Origin: Lachnospiraceae bacterium Phil5 | GTDB lineage: Bacteria > Bacillota > Clostridia > TANB77 > CAG-508 | Assembly: GCA_002633185.1 (NCBI GenBank) | Contig: NWBM01000003.1 | Coordinates: forward strand, 1 to 36,106 | Direction: 5' to 3' | DNA length: 36,106 bases | Shown here: piece by piece, positions 1 to 6,841 of the stretch | Position numbering within the stretch: position 1 is the stretch's first letter | How the letters are laid out: each line of letters starts with the position of its first letter | Notes under the pieces: generated by a model | The model's input: only the letters and a program-made list of their open reading frames with translations | Database searches by the model: none | Told to the model about the DNA's origin: nothing | Position numbers and translations under genes: made by a program

Positions 1-216
1 CTTCTTGCTCTCTACCAGTACCATCATACTGTTTTCCCTGTAACGGTGGAATTCCGATGAATTTTACTTAAGATTTTACTCTTGTTCTTTTCATAGCTAG
101 GGTGCTGCTTCCATATATCTACACAAAGATTTTCACCAACCATCTTCTCTCTGGAGTGCGATTTTTTTATGTACTCCTCACCTTCATTGCTTTGATTTAT
201 TTTTTGTATTATATAG
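1..216 (-). promoter_or_regulatory. T-box leader, copy 1 (5' part, runs off the left edge)
   Basis: On the minus strand this is the Stem I side of a T-box riboswitch: an AGTA segment, the AGAGAG / GGTTGGTG distal-loop motifs and the GAAGCAGCACC...GAGC segment can be read. It matches 5029-5244 almost base for base; that second copy also retains the T-box sequence and terminator. A promoter on the minus strand has -35 TTGACA at 231-236 and -10 TATAAT at 208-213 with a 17-bp spacer. The antiterminator and the controlled gene lie left of the window. By analogy with copy 2, the controlled gene may be the intact aminotransferase; that is inference. Confidence 0.85.
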
Positions 217-240
217 TTTCCTCAAAATATTGTCAAGTTT

Positions 241-871
241 TTAATTTTCAAAACTCACATTTATTTTGTCTTTAAATATAATCTTAATAAAACTTGGAGA
301 CTCTATTTTTTTACTACACACCGTTTTCCCTTTATAAATTAATGTTTCATTCTCGTGGTCATATTCACAAAAGTTTTGTAGAAAATACTTTATAGCTGCT
401 CCATGACTTACAACTGCAATTTTCTTTCCTTGGTACTTGTCTAATATTTCCATAATAGATTCGGTCATTCTTTTTCTTACTTCTAAATTGCTTTCACCAT
501 CTTTGTTTTTAAGATTTTCATCTAGTAACTGATCTGTTGTATAATCATTTTTACTATTCATTCCCAATTCTCTTAATGTTTCTAAATCACCGTAGTTTGC
601 GTTCTCCTAATCTCTCATCAACATTTATATCAATATTATTCTTGTCTGCTATATACTTAGCTGTTGCAATAGCTCTAACATAATTGCTAGAATATAAAAC
701 ATCTATATTCTTTAACTCTTCTTTTTCGCTAAATTCCTTTGCTTTTCTTTCCCCTTCGATTGATAATATTATTTTTTCATTCTTTACCTGTTCATCCTCA
801 CCAGCTAAATAACTGCCTTTAATTTTTAACTGCTCGGAATGTCTAATTAAATAAATAATTGTTTCTTTCAT
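241..871 (-). pseudogene. Histidine phosphatase (phosphoglycerate mutase-like), frameshifted
   Basis: The N-terminal half starts at the ATG at 871 and has the catalytic RHxE-type motif (LIRHSEQ) plus the SSNYVRAIATA segment typical of the histidine phosphatase superfamily. It hits a TGA near 589. The reading continues one base out of phase, with GDLETLRELG, then DGESNLEVRKRM and the second catalytic His region (VVSHGAAIKYFL), down to 241. An intact paralogue at 20108-20734 aligns across the break, which locates a single extra base at about 588-592. Without the shift the product would be about 210 residues and probably a cytosolic phosphatase of unknown substrate. The break is not in a long homopolymer, so a real mutation is likely, though an assembly error cannot be excluded. 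Confidence 0.85.
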
Positions 872-914
872 TTTCTTCACCCAAACCATTATAACTAAAA
901 TTTCACAAAAAAAC

Positions 915-941
915 AAGGAGCAATATAAATTATTGCTCCTT
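915..941 (-). terminator. Rho-independent terminator of the radical SAM/GNAT operon
   Basis: An 11-bp perfect inverted repeat (AAGGAGCAATA / TATTGCTCCTT) with a 5-nt loop is followed on the minus strand by GTTTTTTTG. It lies directly after the GNAT stop codon at 952. Confidence 0.9.
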
Positions 942-951
942 ATGTAATGCT

Positions 952-1641
952 TTAACAATTGTTATTATATTTAGAAACCTCCTGTTGTAAATCTTGGTTT
1001 GTGGTATTTACAGTTATAACAGGCTTGTGAATGAAACTATTGCAATACCTTATTGCATATCGCACAATCTCTTCATCACTTTTGTCTTTAACGTCTTCAA
1101 ACATTATTTCTACACAGTTGTTCTTGTATGCAGAAACTAAAATTTGTTCGACGTCAACCTGTTTTAATGTTCTCTCCGTGTCATGCAACCTGATTGTCAA
1201 CTTAGTATCCGGTACTACGGAAAAACGGAAATAAATTTTATTTCCCTCACCATAATCACGTTTTTTTATATCATAGATATCAAATCCGTACTTTATGGCC
1301 AATCTGAGCATATGAGGTCTGCAGTTAGTACTTGCCAGTGTAACCGACTTGTAATTGAGGTCTCTGGCTCGTCTAATCATGATATCAAAGAATTTGATAG
1401 TAATACCATTTCCTTGATATTCTGGTAAAAGTCCACCATACCATGCATACAGATTTCTTTCTTCTGCTTGGTCAATAATAATGCTATATCCTACTATGCT
1501 GTTTTCTTCGAAATAAGCATACAGATATACTTGATGTTCCCTTACCTTCTTGGCATAACTCTCATATGGAAATTCCTTTCCAAACACTAATTGATGTAAA
1601 GGTGCAATTTGCTCAACATCAAAAATCTCTTGGATTGTCAT
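952..1641 (-). CDS. GNAT family N-acetyltransferase with C-terminal extension
   Basis: 229 residues. The N-terminal ~150 residues are a GNAT fold: the acetyl-CoA pyrophosphate-binding loop is seen in LLPEYQGNGITIKFFDIMI (Q-x-x-G-x-G/A), followed by the LASTNCRPHMLRLAIKYGF segment typical of motif B. The last ~80 residues (from about DTKLTIRLHD) match no domain I can name. The start overlaps the end of the TIM-barrel gene upstream by 23 bp, so the two are translationally coupled in one operon with the radical SAM gene. The substrate is not evident. If the operon makes a modified peptide, this enzyme could acetylate it or confer self-protection; that is inference. A terminator follows immediately. 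Confidence 0.85.
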   Translation of the reverse strand: MTIQEIFDVEQIAPLHQLVFGKEFPYESYAKKVREHQVYLYAYFEENSIVGYSIIIDQAEERNLYAWYGGLLPEYQGNGITIKFFDIMIRRARDLNYKSVTLASTNCRPHMLRLAIKYGFDIYDIKKRDYGEGNKIYFRFSVVPDTKLTIRLHDTERTLKQVDVEQILVSAYKNNCVEIMFEDVKDKSDEEIVRYAIRYCNSFIHKPVITVNTTNQDLQQEVSKYNNNC

Positions 1642-2392
1642 ATTGAGTCAACTCCTCCTCAAACATTTTGACTTCTGCTACACCTTGTACACTGAGATCG
1701 TCAATGGTTGTCTCGAATATAATACGCGCATTTGGAAAAATATTTATGAAAGATGCTATTAACCTCAAATTAATATTGCCTCTTCCAATATTCAAATGGC
1801 ATCCTTGTGAATCAAAATCATGTAGATGAAACTCTACAATATTTTCTTTCCACCATACGTCATTTGCAATTTTTCCCAATATATAGGTCTCATTTTCTTC
1901 GCATTTAGAAACACTATATAATAAATGGCCTATATCGAGACAAATTTTTGCTCCTAGAGTCGTAGCCGCATATTTCAAACCATCCAAATAATCTAATACA
2001 TCTTCATCAACTTCAATATTTTCAAGAGCTAATATAAAGTTCGAATTACCAATTTGCTTCGGCAACTCGCTGTTATATTCCTTTTTAGGTATATAGTGTG
2101 TTACCAGAACAATTGGCAAATCGCTTTCTGCCTTTTCCAAGGCTTGAAAGAATATTTTGCTCTTTTCTAAAGATTGTTGATTATATAATGCATCTTTGAT
2201 TATGTGAAATGATGGTATTGTTACTAAATACTTTTTGGCTAATGTCATAATATTTTGCACACATGATGCACTTGTAATATTATCTTTGACTTTAACTTCA
2301 AAAGTATTAAAGTAATTTGAATAACGACTAATGAACTCCTCCTGCTCGGTTAATTCTGACGGCAACCGTATCCTGTAACCCATATCACGCAT
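1619..2392 (-). CDS. Xylose-isomerase-like TIM-barrel protein (AP endonuclease family 2)
   Basis: 257 residues. Metal-ligand motifs of the sugar phosphate isomerase/epimerase superfamily appear in order: Glu in LALENIE, Asp/His in CLDIGHLLY, His-x-His-Asp in EFHLHDFD, then LNIGRGNINL and a late Glu in IIFETT. This pattern supports a metal-dependent isomerase, epimerase or hydrolase. The start overlaps the radical SAM stop by 8 bp and the 3' end overlaps the GNAT gene, so it is the middle gene of the operon. An AAGGAG site sits before the ATG at 2392; an in-frame ATG three codons in is possible. The family includes enzymes in sugar metabolism and natural-product tailoring, and the context favours tailoring. 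The substrate is unknown. Confidence 0.8.
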   Translation of the reverse strand: MRDMGYRIRLPSELTEQEEFISRYSNYFNTFEVKVKDNITSASCVQNIMTLAKKYLVTIPSFHIIKDALYNQQSLEKSKIFFQALEKAESDLPIVLVTHYIPKKEYNSELPKQIGNSNFILALENIEVDEDVLDYLDGLKYAATTLGAKICLDIGHLLYSVSKCEENETYILGKIANDVWWKENIVEFHLHDFDSQGCHLNIGRGNINLRLIASFINIFPNARIIFETTIDDLSVQGVAEVKMFEEELTQYDNPRDF

Positions 2393-3590
2393 TGTATCCC
2401 TTCTCCTTAAGCATTGTCTTGAGGTCCTCAGTACTGTACTTAGGATTCAATCCTTTCGGATTAATAAATCCTTCATAAATACTTTGAACATACTTGGGCA
2501 GCATGCTCATAATCCGCTTATGCACCAACTGATGCAAATAGCAGGCTCCTGGGTCAGCATCACGAATATCGCCTGTTAAGAACAATGCTCTTGAACGACA
2601 GCCACTATTGCATACCATACAGTATTTGCATTCACGGCAGTAGTACAAGTCTCTCATTGTAATCTCATCTTCGTCAAAAGGCTTTCTGTTTTCCAGTGCT
2701 TTAGCAACATCAAAACCTGCCTCTTTGTAGTCGAAGATTGAATTGTGAAAATACTGACAGAGCGTAGCCTTACCATTACTTCTGATAGAAAGCTGATGAC
2801 TAGCAATATAATCACAGGGCGATAAATCGAGTCTTGTTTCAAGAGCTTTAGCCAAATCAAATTCGGCATACGCTTCCTCTTTCATGTCCAGGAAAGCCGT
2901 TCTGAAAATATTGTTGATTTCCATTTCCAGAACATCCTTGCGACCGTTTTCAAGATAATCCCGCAAAATCTCAGTTGTCGACTGAATCAAATCATCATAA
3001 TAAGATTCAAAATTGAAATTTTGCTTTTTGTCAACGATATTCCCCTGAAAACCCAAGTCGAATACTCTCCATCTTGCCGCTCCAACTTCAAGAACTTTTT
3101 TGTAAACGTCAAACAGCTTTCTTACATTGTACGGTGAGCAAACTGTATGAACGCAAAGCTCGATTTTAGTTTTTTCTACAACCATACGAGCCTTTTCCCA
3201 AAGTTCATTGGGGTTGGAATTTCCTCTAACATCTGTCTTGCTATCAACCTCATCGACACTGATACGAATACGTTTCAAGCCAGCTGCCTCCATGGCTTTC
3301 AACTTTTCTTCTGTGATCAAAGTTCCATTTGTAACCATATCCACTTTTATCCCCATCCGGGTTATTGCAGAAATGATTGTACAAATGTCAACTTTGGTCA
3401 GCGGCTCTCCGCCTGTGAGCAGTACTTTCTTTATATTATAGTGTGCTTTAAGATTCTTTACCAACATAATAAGTTCGTCTGTTGTTAAATCATCTCTTTG
3501 ATTACTGTGTTGTGCATTATGACAGTACTCACATTTCAGATTACAGGCTGAAGTAATTTCCAACCTTATGGATGTGTAATCTCTTTTCAT
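2385..3590 (-). CDS. Radical SAM/SPASM domain peptide-maturase-like enzyme
   Basis: 401 residues from the ATG at 3590, chosen because AAGGAGGAATAGCAAC precedes it; an upstream in-frame GTG would add 30 residues but overlaps the hairpin. The radical SAM cluster motif CxxxCxxC is Cys16-Cys20-Cys23, followed by LTGGEPL. The C-terminus is a textbook SPASM domain: Cys259-X13-G-X4-Cys278, then Cys318-X2-Cys321-X5-Cys327-X3-Cys331 and Cys350, consistent with two auxiliary 4Fe-4S clusters. SPASM proteins mostly modify ribosomal peptides or proteins. It lies downstream of an 8-codon minigene and a hairpin and overlaps the TIM-barrel gene. Codon use is visibly richer in G+C than in neighbours such as 241-871, suggesting transfer. 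A role as maturase of the minigene product is inference; an anaerobic sulfatase-maturase-like activity is the alternative. Confidence 0.88.
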   Translation of the reverse strand: MKRDYTSIRLEITSACNLKCEYCHNAQHSNQRDDLTTDELIMLVKNLKAHYNIKKVLLTGGEPLTKVDICTIISAITRMGIKVDMVTNGTLITEEKLKAMEAAGLKRIRISVDEVDSKTDVRGNSNPNELWEKARMVVEKTKIELCVHTVCSPYNVRKLFDVYKKVLEVGAARWRVFDLGFQGNIVDKKQNFNFESYYDDLIQSTTEILRDYLENGRKDVLEMEINNIFRTAFLDMKEEAYAEFDLAKALETRLDLSPCDYIASHQLSIRSNGKATLCQYFHNSIFDYKEAGFDVAKALENRKPFDEDEITMRDLYYCRECKYCMVCNSGCRSRALFLTGDIRDADPGACYLHQLVHKRIMSMLPKYVQSIYEGFINPKGLNPKYSTEDLKTMLKEKGYNA

Positions 3591-3647
3591 GTTGCTATTC
3601 CTCCTTAAGCATTTTAGATTACATAATACAGTTGAGCCTCTGCAAAA

Positions 3648-3681
3648 TGTGGTTAACTCATTTTGCAATAAGTTAACCACA
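3648..3681 (-). terminator. Terminator-like hairpin between the minigene and the radical SAM gene
   Basis: A perfect 11-bp inverted repeat (TGTGGTTAACT / AGTTAACCACA) with a 12-nt loop is followed on the minus strand by only four T residues. It sits 25 bp after the minigene stop and before the radical SAM ribosome binding site. A weak terminator here would give much more peptide mRNA than enzyme mRNA, an arrangement common in ribosomal peptide operons. The partial read-through role is inference. Confidence 0.75.
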
Positions 3682-3705
3682 TTCGCATTGTTCCGAATTC
3701 ACGGA

Positions 3706-3732
3706 TCAGTTGCCAGCAGTACCGAAGTTCAT
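3706..3732 (-). CDS. Eight-codon minigene (MNFGTAGN), candidate peptide precursor
   Basis: ATG at 3732 and TGA at 3706-3708 encode Met-Asn-Phe-Gly-Thr-Ala-Gly-Asn. It is preceded by AAAGGAGGAAGAGTT, as good a ribosome binding site as any in the window and correctly spaced. It is the first frame after a TTGACA-17-TATAAT promoter and is followed by a hairpin and then the radical SAM gene. The layout and the C-terminal Asn resemble the microcin C heptapeptide gene mccA (MRTGNAN), which is also followed by a hairpin and then its modifying enzyme. No ThiF/MccB-like adenylyltransferase is visible here. Alternatives are a regulatory leader peptide or a chance frame. That the sequence is translated is well supported; its function is not known. 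Confidence 0.55.
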   Translation of the reverse strand: MNFGTAGN

Positions 3733-3847
3733 AACTCTTCCTCCTTTGACATTTCAGATATAAGAATCTCCCACAGGACATTCTAAATATCAAAGCCTTG
3801 AGTTAAAACTTAACCCTACTACATAAATCATACCGATTTATACAAAT

Positions 3848-3876
3848 ATATTATCATCTTTTTGTTTATTTGTCAA
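3848..3876 (-). promoter_or_regulatory. Sigma-A promoter of the minigene/radical SAM operon
   Basis: On the minus strand there is TTGACA (3871-3876), a 17-bp spacer and TAATAT (3848-3853). Transcription would start near 3841, leaving a leader of about 110 nt before the minigene. Confidence 0.8.
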
Positions 3877-3996
3877 CATAATCTCTAATGTAGTAACATA
3901 AACAAGTGTATATTTTAATTCTTAAACTACTAATGCAAAATTTAGAATTGGTTTTACCAACCAATATAAAATTGTATAAACGCTCTTTTTCGTATT

Positions 3997-4816
3997 TTAT
4001 TTATTTTTTAAATACTCCTCCACCCCCTCTATCGCTCTCCTAACACATCAACCTGCCACCTTTCCTAAGCATCGCCTTCATTTCCTCGCAGTCCTTCAAA
4101 GCTATCTCCACAACCATCTGCCCTGGCACATTGCTAGCAAGCGATGCAATTGAAACATGCTCCAAATCATCAAATACCAACCTATCGTAAATTTCATCTG
4201 CAAAAATAATCAAACCATTCTCCCTAGCAACTTGTGCAATCTGCTCCAAAACCTCTCTAGGGTACAGCGCTCCAGTTGGATTGTTCGGATTTATAATTAC
4301 AATTCCTTTTGTTCTATTAGTTATTTTCCTTTTAATATCCTCCAAATCCGGATACCACTCATTGTGCTCATCACATATATAATGCACTGCTGTTCCTCTT
4401 GCTAAATTTACCGATGCGGTCCAAAGCGGATAATCTGGCGCTGGAACTAGCATTTCATCTCCCTCATCTAACAATGCTTGCATGGTCATTTGAATTAGCT
4501 CACTTACGCCGTTTCCTAAATATACATCATCTGGCGTTAGGCCATGCACGTTTTTGCCTTCATAATATTCAATTATAGCCTTTCTAGCTGATTCCAATCC
4601 CTTTGAGTTTGAATAGCCATAGCTGTTTTCTATTCCGTCTTTCATGCTTTCTACTATTTTTTTAGGTGCTTTAAAATTAAATACGGCTGGATTTCCTATG
4701 TTTAGTTTTATAATTTCAAATCCGGCTTTTTCCATTCTTTCCGCTTCTTCTAGCACCTTTCCTCGAATTGCGTAATTAACATTCTCCAATTTTTTTGATT
4801 TTGTTATTTTCTTCAT
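3997..4816 (-). pseudogene. AlaA-type aminotransferase, internally deleted
   Basis: The first ~230 residues are a class I/II PLP aminotransferase of the AlaA/alanine-aspartate type: KLNIGNPAVFNF, GNGVSELI, PAPDYPLW, NPNNPTGA and FADEIYDRLV are all present. The PLP-binding lysine segment that should follow SIASLA (the SGLSKS-like motif) is missing. The frame instead ends in a short unrelated-looking tail (KDCEEMKAMLRKGG) with a stop at 4040. In a shifted frame immediately downstream, RRAIEGVEEYLKNK ends in a stop at 3997 and looks like the original C-terminus. The protein would be about 258 residues against about 400 in the family and lacks its catalytic lysine. It sits under a complete T-box, whose near-identical copy at 1-216 may control the working gene. 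Confidence 0.85.
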
Positions 4817-4887
4817 AAAAATCCCTCCTATATTTTATAAATTAATAAATCTGGCAATTTAGTACAAAAACTTAAGAACAACAAAAA

Positions 4888-5244
4888 CGCCCTAAGCTAT
4901 AATTAGCCTAGGGCGAATATATACAAAATATCCGTGTTACCACCTATATTCAAGAATTGCTTTTCGACATTTTGGGGACACGCACCACAATGCTGTTACT
5001 TTTTGTTGCTCCCAAAAACGAAGAATTGCTTCTTGCTCTCTACCAGTACCATCATACTGTTTTCCCTGTAACGGTGGAATTCCGATGAATTTTACTTAAG
5101 ATTTTACTCTTGTTCTTTTCATAGCTCTGGTGCTGCTTCCATATATCTACACGAAGATTTTCACCAACCATCTTCTCTCTGGAGTGCGATTTTATATGTA
5201 CTCCTCACCTTCATTGCTTTGATTTATTTTTTGTTATTATATAG
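4888..5244 (-). promoter_or_regulatory. T-box riboswitch, copy 2 (complete)
   Basis: A minus-strand leader of about 350 nt lies before the aminotransferase remnant. Promoter: TTGACA at 5259-5264 and TATAAT at 5236-5241, 17-bp spacer. Stem I carries AGTA, AGAGAG and GGTTGGTG motifs; the T-box sequence GGTGGTAACACGG is at 4932-4944; the terminator CGCCCTAGGC...TTAGGGCG is at 4888-4915, followed by a T-rich run. The acceptor-binding UGGU predicts a tRNA with discriminator A73. Aligned on GAGC...UGA, the specifier could be AAA (Lys), but GCU (Ala) and AAC (Asn) also occur nearby; Asn fits A73 poorly. The specifier call is tentative. Confidence 0.9.
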
Positions 5245-5306
5245 ATAAATTTGGTTGCTGTCAAGAAAAAAAGCAAGTATTTTTGCACTTTATATTTTGT
5301 CTTAAA

Positions 5307-5335
5307 TTGACATAATATTCTAAAAATGTTATAAT
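5307..5335 (+). promoter_or_regulatory. Sigma-A promoter of the small gene at 5420
   Basis: TTGACA (5307-5312), 17-bp spacer, TATAAT (5330-5335). It is divergent from the T-box promoter at 5236-5264. Confidence 0.85.
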
Positions 5336-5345
5336 ATATATATGA

Positions 5346-5413
5346 ATGGCAACAAGGCCATGAAGCACTCTACTTAGAGTGAAAGCACTTTAAATTGCCG
5401 AATTGGCAGGAGG
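5346..5413 (+). promoter_or_regulatory. Structured 5' leader: three small hairpins up to the ribosome binding site
   Basis: Consecutive inverted repeats are ATGGC 5346-5350 / GCCAT 5357-5361, CACTCT 5366-5371 / AGAGTG 5376-5381 and TGCC 5396-5399 / GGCA 5405-5408. The last abuts AGGAGG at 5408-5413, so it could modulate ribosome access. No known riboswitch class is recognised. Confidence 0.45.
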
Positions 5414-5419
5414 TTAAAT

Positions 5420-5644
5420 ATGGAAATCAAAACTTTCGTTTTGGTATTCGAATCCGGAATGCTTTGCCACTATACTGATGGCAAAAGCTGCAATCCTATT
5501 GAAGCAGGCATTCAGAACGCCGTAAGCAAATACAGCTCTGCAAACAAGCTGGTTGAATGCGAGCGTGCTGTTAAAACAGAAGTGTGTGAGCAGTTCGCAC
5601 GCATTCTTGTAACGGTTACCTCAAAATTCGAAAGCAAAACCTAA
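5420..5644 (+). CDS. Small protein of unknown function (74 aa)
   Basis: I do not recognise this family. The ATG is preceded by GGCAGGAGGTTAAAT, a strong ribosome binding site, and a consensus promoter and a private terminator flank the gene, so it is a genuine monocistronic unit. The protein is a compact alpha/beta-looking 74-mer with three Cys, no signal peptide and no membrane segment. Segments such as IEAGIQNAVSKYSS and VCEQFARILVTVTS could be an amphipathic helix and a strand. Codons such as CTG, CGT, CGC and GTT are frequent, in contrast to the AT-rich codon use of SMC or TopB. It shares this architecture with 27509-27850, 31882-32127 and 35816 onward. Confidence 0.75.
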   Translation: MEIKTFVLVFESGMLCHYTDGKSCNPIEAGIQNAVSKYSSANKLVECERAVKTEVCEQFARILVTVTSKFESKT

Positions 5645-5652
5645 CCTCATTG

Positions 5653-5681
5653 AAAAAAGCATCCTTACTGGATGCTTTTTT
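5653..5681. terminator. Bidirectional terminator between convergent small genes
   Basis: A 12-bp perfect stem (AAAAAAGCATCC / GGATGCTTTTTT) with a 5-nt loop has T-runs on both strands. It serves the + gene ending at 5644 and the minus gene ending at 5709. Confidence 0.92.
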
Positions 5682-5708
5682 CATTATACTTAAGATATCT
5701 TTTTTACC

Positions 5709-5963
5709 TCACCCCAAATCCACAATGAATTCAATCATTGCCTCTACAGCTTCTACTTCATCAATTCCATCTGCAATTATCCTTACTTCGTCGTTCTCGT
5801 GGACTTTCAAAGATAAAACATCGAGAATGCCCTTTGCATTTACCCGATTTACACCTTTTTCAATCCACACACTAGATTTGAATTTGTCCGCTTCAAGTGT
5901 GAAGAACATTGCCATTCCTGGACTCATATCTCCACACAAAAATTTGGCGTCTTTGTAAACCAT
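5709..5963 (-). CDS. HPr-like small protein lacking the phosphorylatable His and Ser
   Basis: 84 residues with the size and pattern of the PTS phosphocarrier HPr. The second half aligns well: VNAKGILDVLSL matches VNLKSIMGVMSL of B. subtilis HPr, followed by an acidic strand-helix (NDEVRIIADGIDEVEAVEAM) like AEITISASGADENDALNAL. The GIHARP active-site loop is absent; the His15 position falls on Met or Ser (GDMSPG) and Ser46 is Gly45. It therefore cannot act as a canonical phosphocarrier or HPr-Ser-P corepressor. The ribosome binding site is AAGGGGAAT and the promoter is at 6116-6144. A second HPr-like gene is at 24279-24566. A binding or regulatory role is inference. Confidence 0.75.
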   Translation of the reverse strand: MVYKDAKFLCGDMSPGMAMFFTLEADKFKSSVWIEKGVNRVNAKGILDVLSLKVHENDEVRIIADGIDEVEAVEAMIEFIVDLG

Positions 5964-6045
5964 TAAGTATTCCCCTTTTCTTAATTTGGCGTCATTTTTT
6001 GCTTAGTTCAAAGATACAAATGACCGAATATCTTAGAACTTTTGA

Positions 6046-6057
6046 TTACAATTGTAA
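6046..6057. promoter_or_regulatory. 12-bp palindrome TTACAATTGTAA, possible operator
   Basis: A perfect palindrome in the ~150-nt leader of the HPr-like gene. It matches the TACA-NN-TGTA core used by BlaI/CopY-type repressors. No such regulator lies in the window and the site is downstream of the predicted start of transcription, so operator function is tentative. Confidence 0.3.
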
Positions 6058-6115
6058 CCATTACGAACTGCACTTATTTTAGTGCTTATTCTTGTTAATA
6101 AGAATTTTCTAAGGT

Positions 6116-6144
6116 ATTATAACATACTATTTTGATTATTGCAA
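6116..6144 (-). promoter_or_regulatory. Promoter of the HPr-like gene
   Basis: On the minus strand there is TTGCAA (6139-6144), a 17-bp spacer and TATAAT (6116-6121). The same -35/-10 pair and spacer occur before the second HPr-like gene at 24681-24709. Confidence 0.65.
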
Positions 6145-6154
6145 TTTTCAAAAA

Positions 6155-6814
6155 TTATTTGTTTTGTAAATACTCTTCTAAAGTTATTCCTTTATCCATT
6201 ATTTCTTTGGCAACAATTGGATTGTCAATATATCTAAAATGCCATACTTCAGCACCATATCCTGTAATATCTTCTTTTCCTACTGGGTATCTTAATATAA
6301 ATCCATATTTAGCAAGTTTTGCGTGAATTTTAGAGAATATTTCTGTCTCTGCTGTCATGTCATCATTGTCATCAATAATTTCTCCATCTTTTACTATTTT
6401 TACATCAACAGCTAATCCTGTATGGTGTTCACTTGTTCCTGGTACTGCTACATATTTTTGAGTGTATTCTAGCCCTTCTTCTTGCTCGAATTCATCCCAT
6501 ATTTCTTGTTGTTGTTGAACTGTACGGTATGTACTATCTAACTCAATTATAATGTGGTCATTGTATAAATCTTCTTTTAATTTTTTATATGCTTCTGCTG
6601 TTTTCTTTTCTACTTTGTATGTTTCATCTAACCCTGTATACACATCTACAAGTTCAATTGTTGATTCCCAGTTTTCTGGCAATTTGCTTTGTTTGTTTAC
6701 TAAAACCATATAGTTTGTTTTAGTTTCGTTCTTTTTACCACATCCTGAAAGCATTACTACTCCCATTCCTAATATGGCTATAAGTGCAATTATAAGCATA
6801 GCTTTTTTCTTCAT
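6155..6814 (-). CDS. D-alanyl-D-alanine carboxypeptidase, VanY/M15B type, lipoprotein
   Basis: 219 residues. A lipoprotein signal with lipobox LSGC places it on the outer face of the membrane. The M15B zinc peptidase motifs follow: STYRTVQQQQEIWDEF, then SEHHTGLAVDV (SxHxxGxAxD, zinc His and Asp) and AEVWHFRYI (catalytic Glu and zinc His). It would trim D-Ala from peptidoglycan stem peptides. It is the last gene of a run of five minus-strand genes with small gaps or overlaps from 9857 down. Between the lipid anchor and the domain is a short Lys-rich linker. VanX-like D,D-dipeptidase is the alternative, but the spacing favours VanY. Confidence 0.9.
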   Translation of the reverse strand: MKKKAMLIIALIAILGMGVVMLSGCGKKNETKTNYMVLVNKQSKLPENWESTIELVDVYTGLDETYKVEKKTAEAYKKLKEDLYNDHIIIELDSTYRTVQQQQEIWDEFEQEEGLEYTQKYVAVPGTSEHHTGLAVDVKIVKDGEIIDDNDDMTAETEIFSKIHAKLAKYGFILRYPVGKEDITGYGAEVWHFRYIDNPIVAKEIMDKGITLEEYLQNK

Positions 6815-6841
6815 AATTTATTCCTCCTTATTTATAACTTA

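Noticed and set aside
3594..3611. A five-codon frame (MLKEE) just before the radical SAM gene
   Set aside because: It coincides with the ribosome binding site itself and has none of its own.
3591..3680. N-terminal extension of the radical SAM protein from an upstream GTG
   Set aside because: It would translate through the hairpin and lacks a ribosome binding site, whereas the ATG at 3590 has AAGGAGG.
3653..3781. A 43-codon minus-strand frame overlapping the octapeptide gene (starting MSCGRFLYL)
   Set aside because: No ribosome binding site before its ATG, and it reads through the AGGAGG site and the hairpin arm; the 8-codon frame has the proper start signal.
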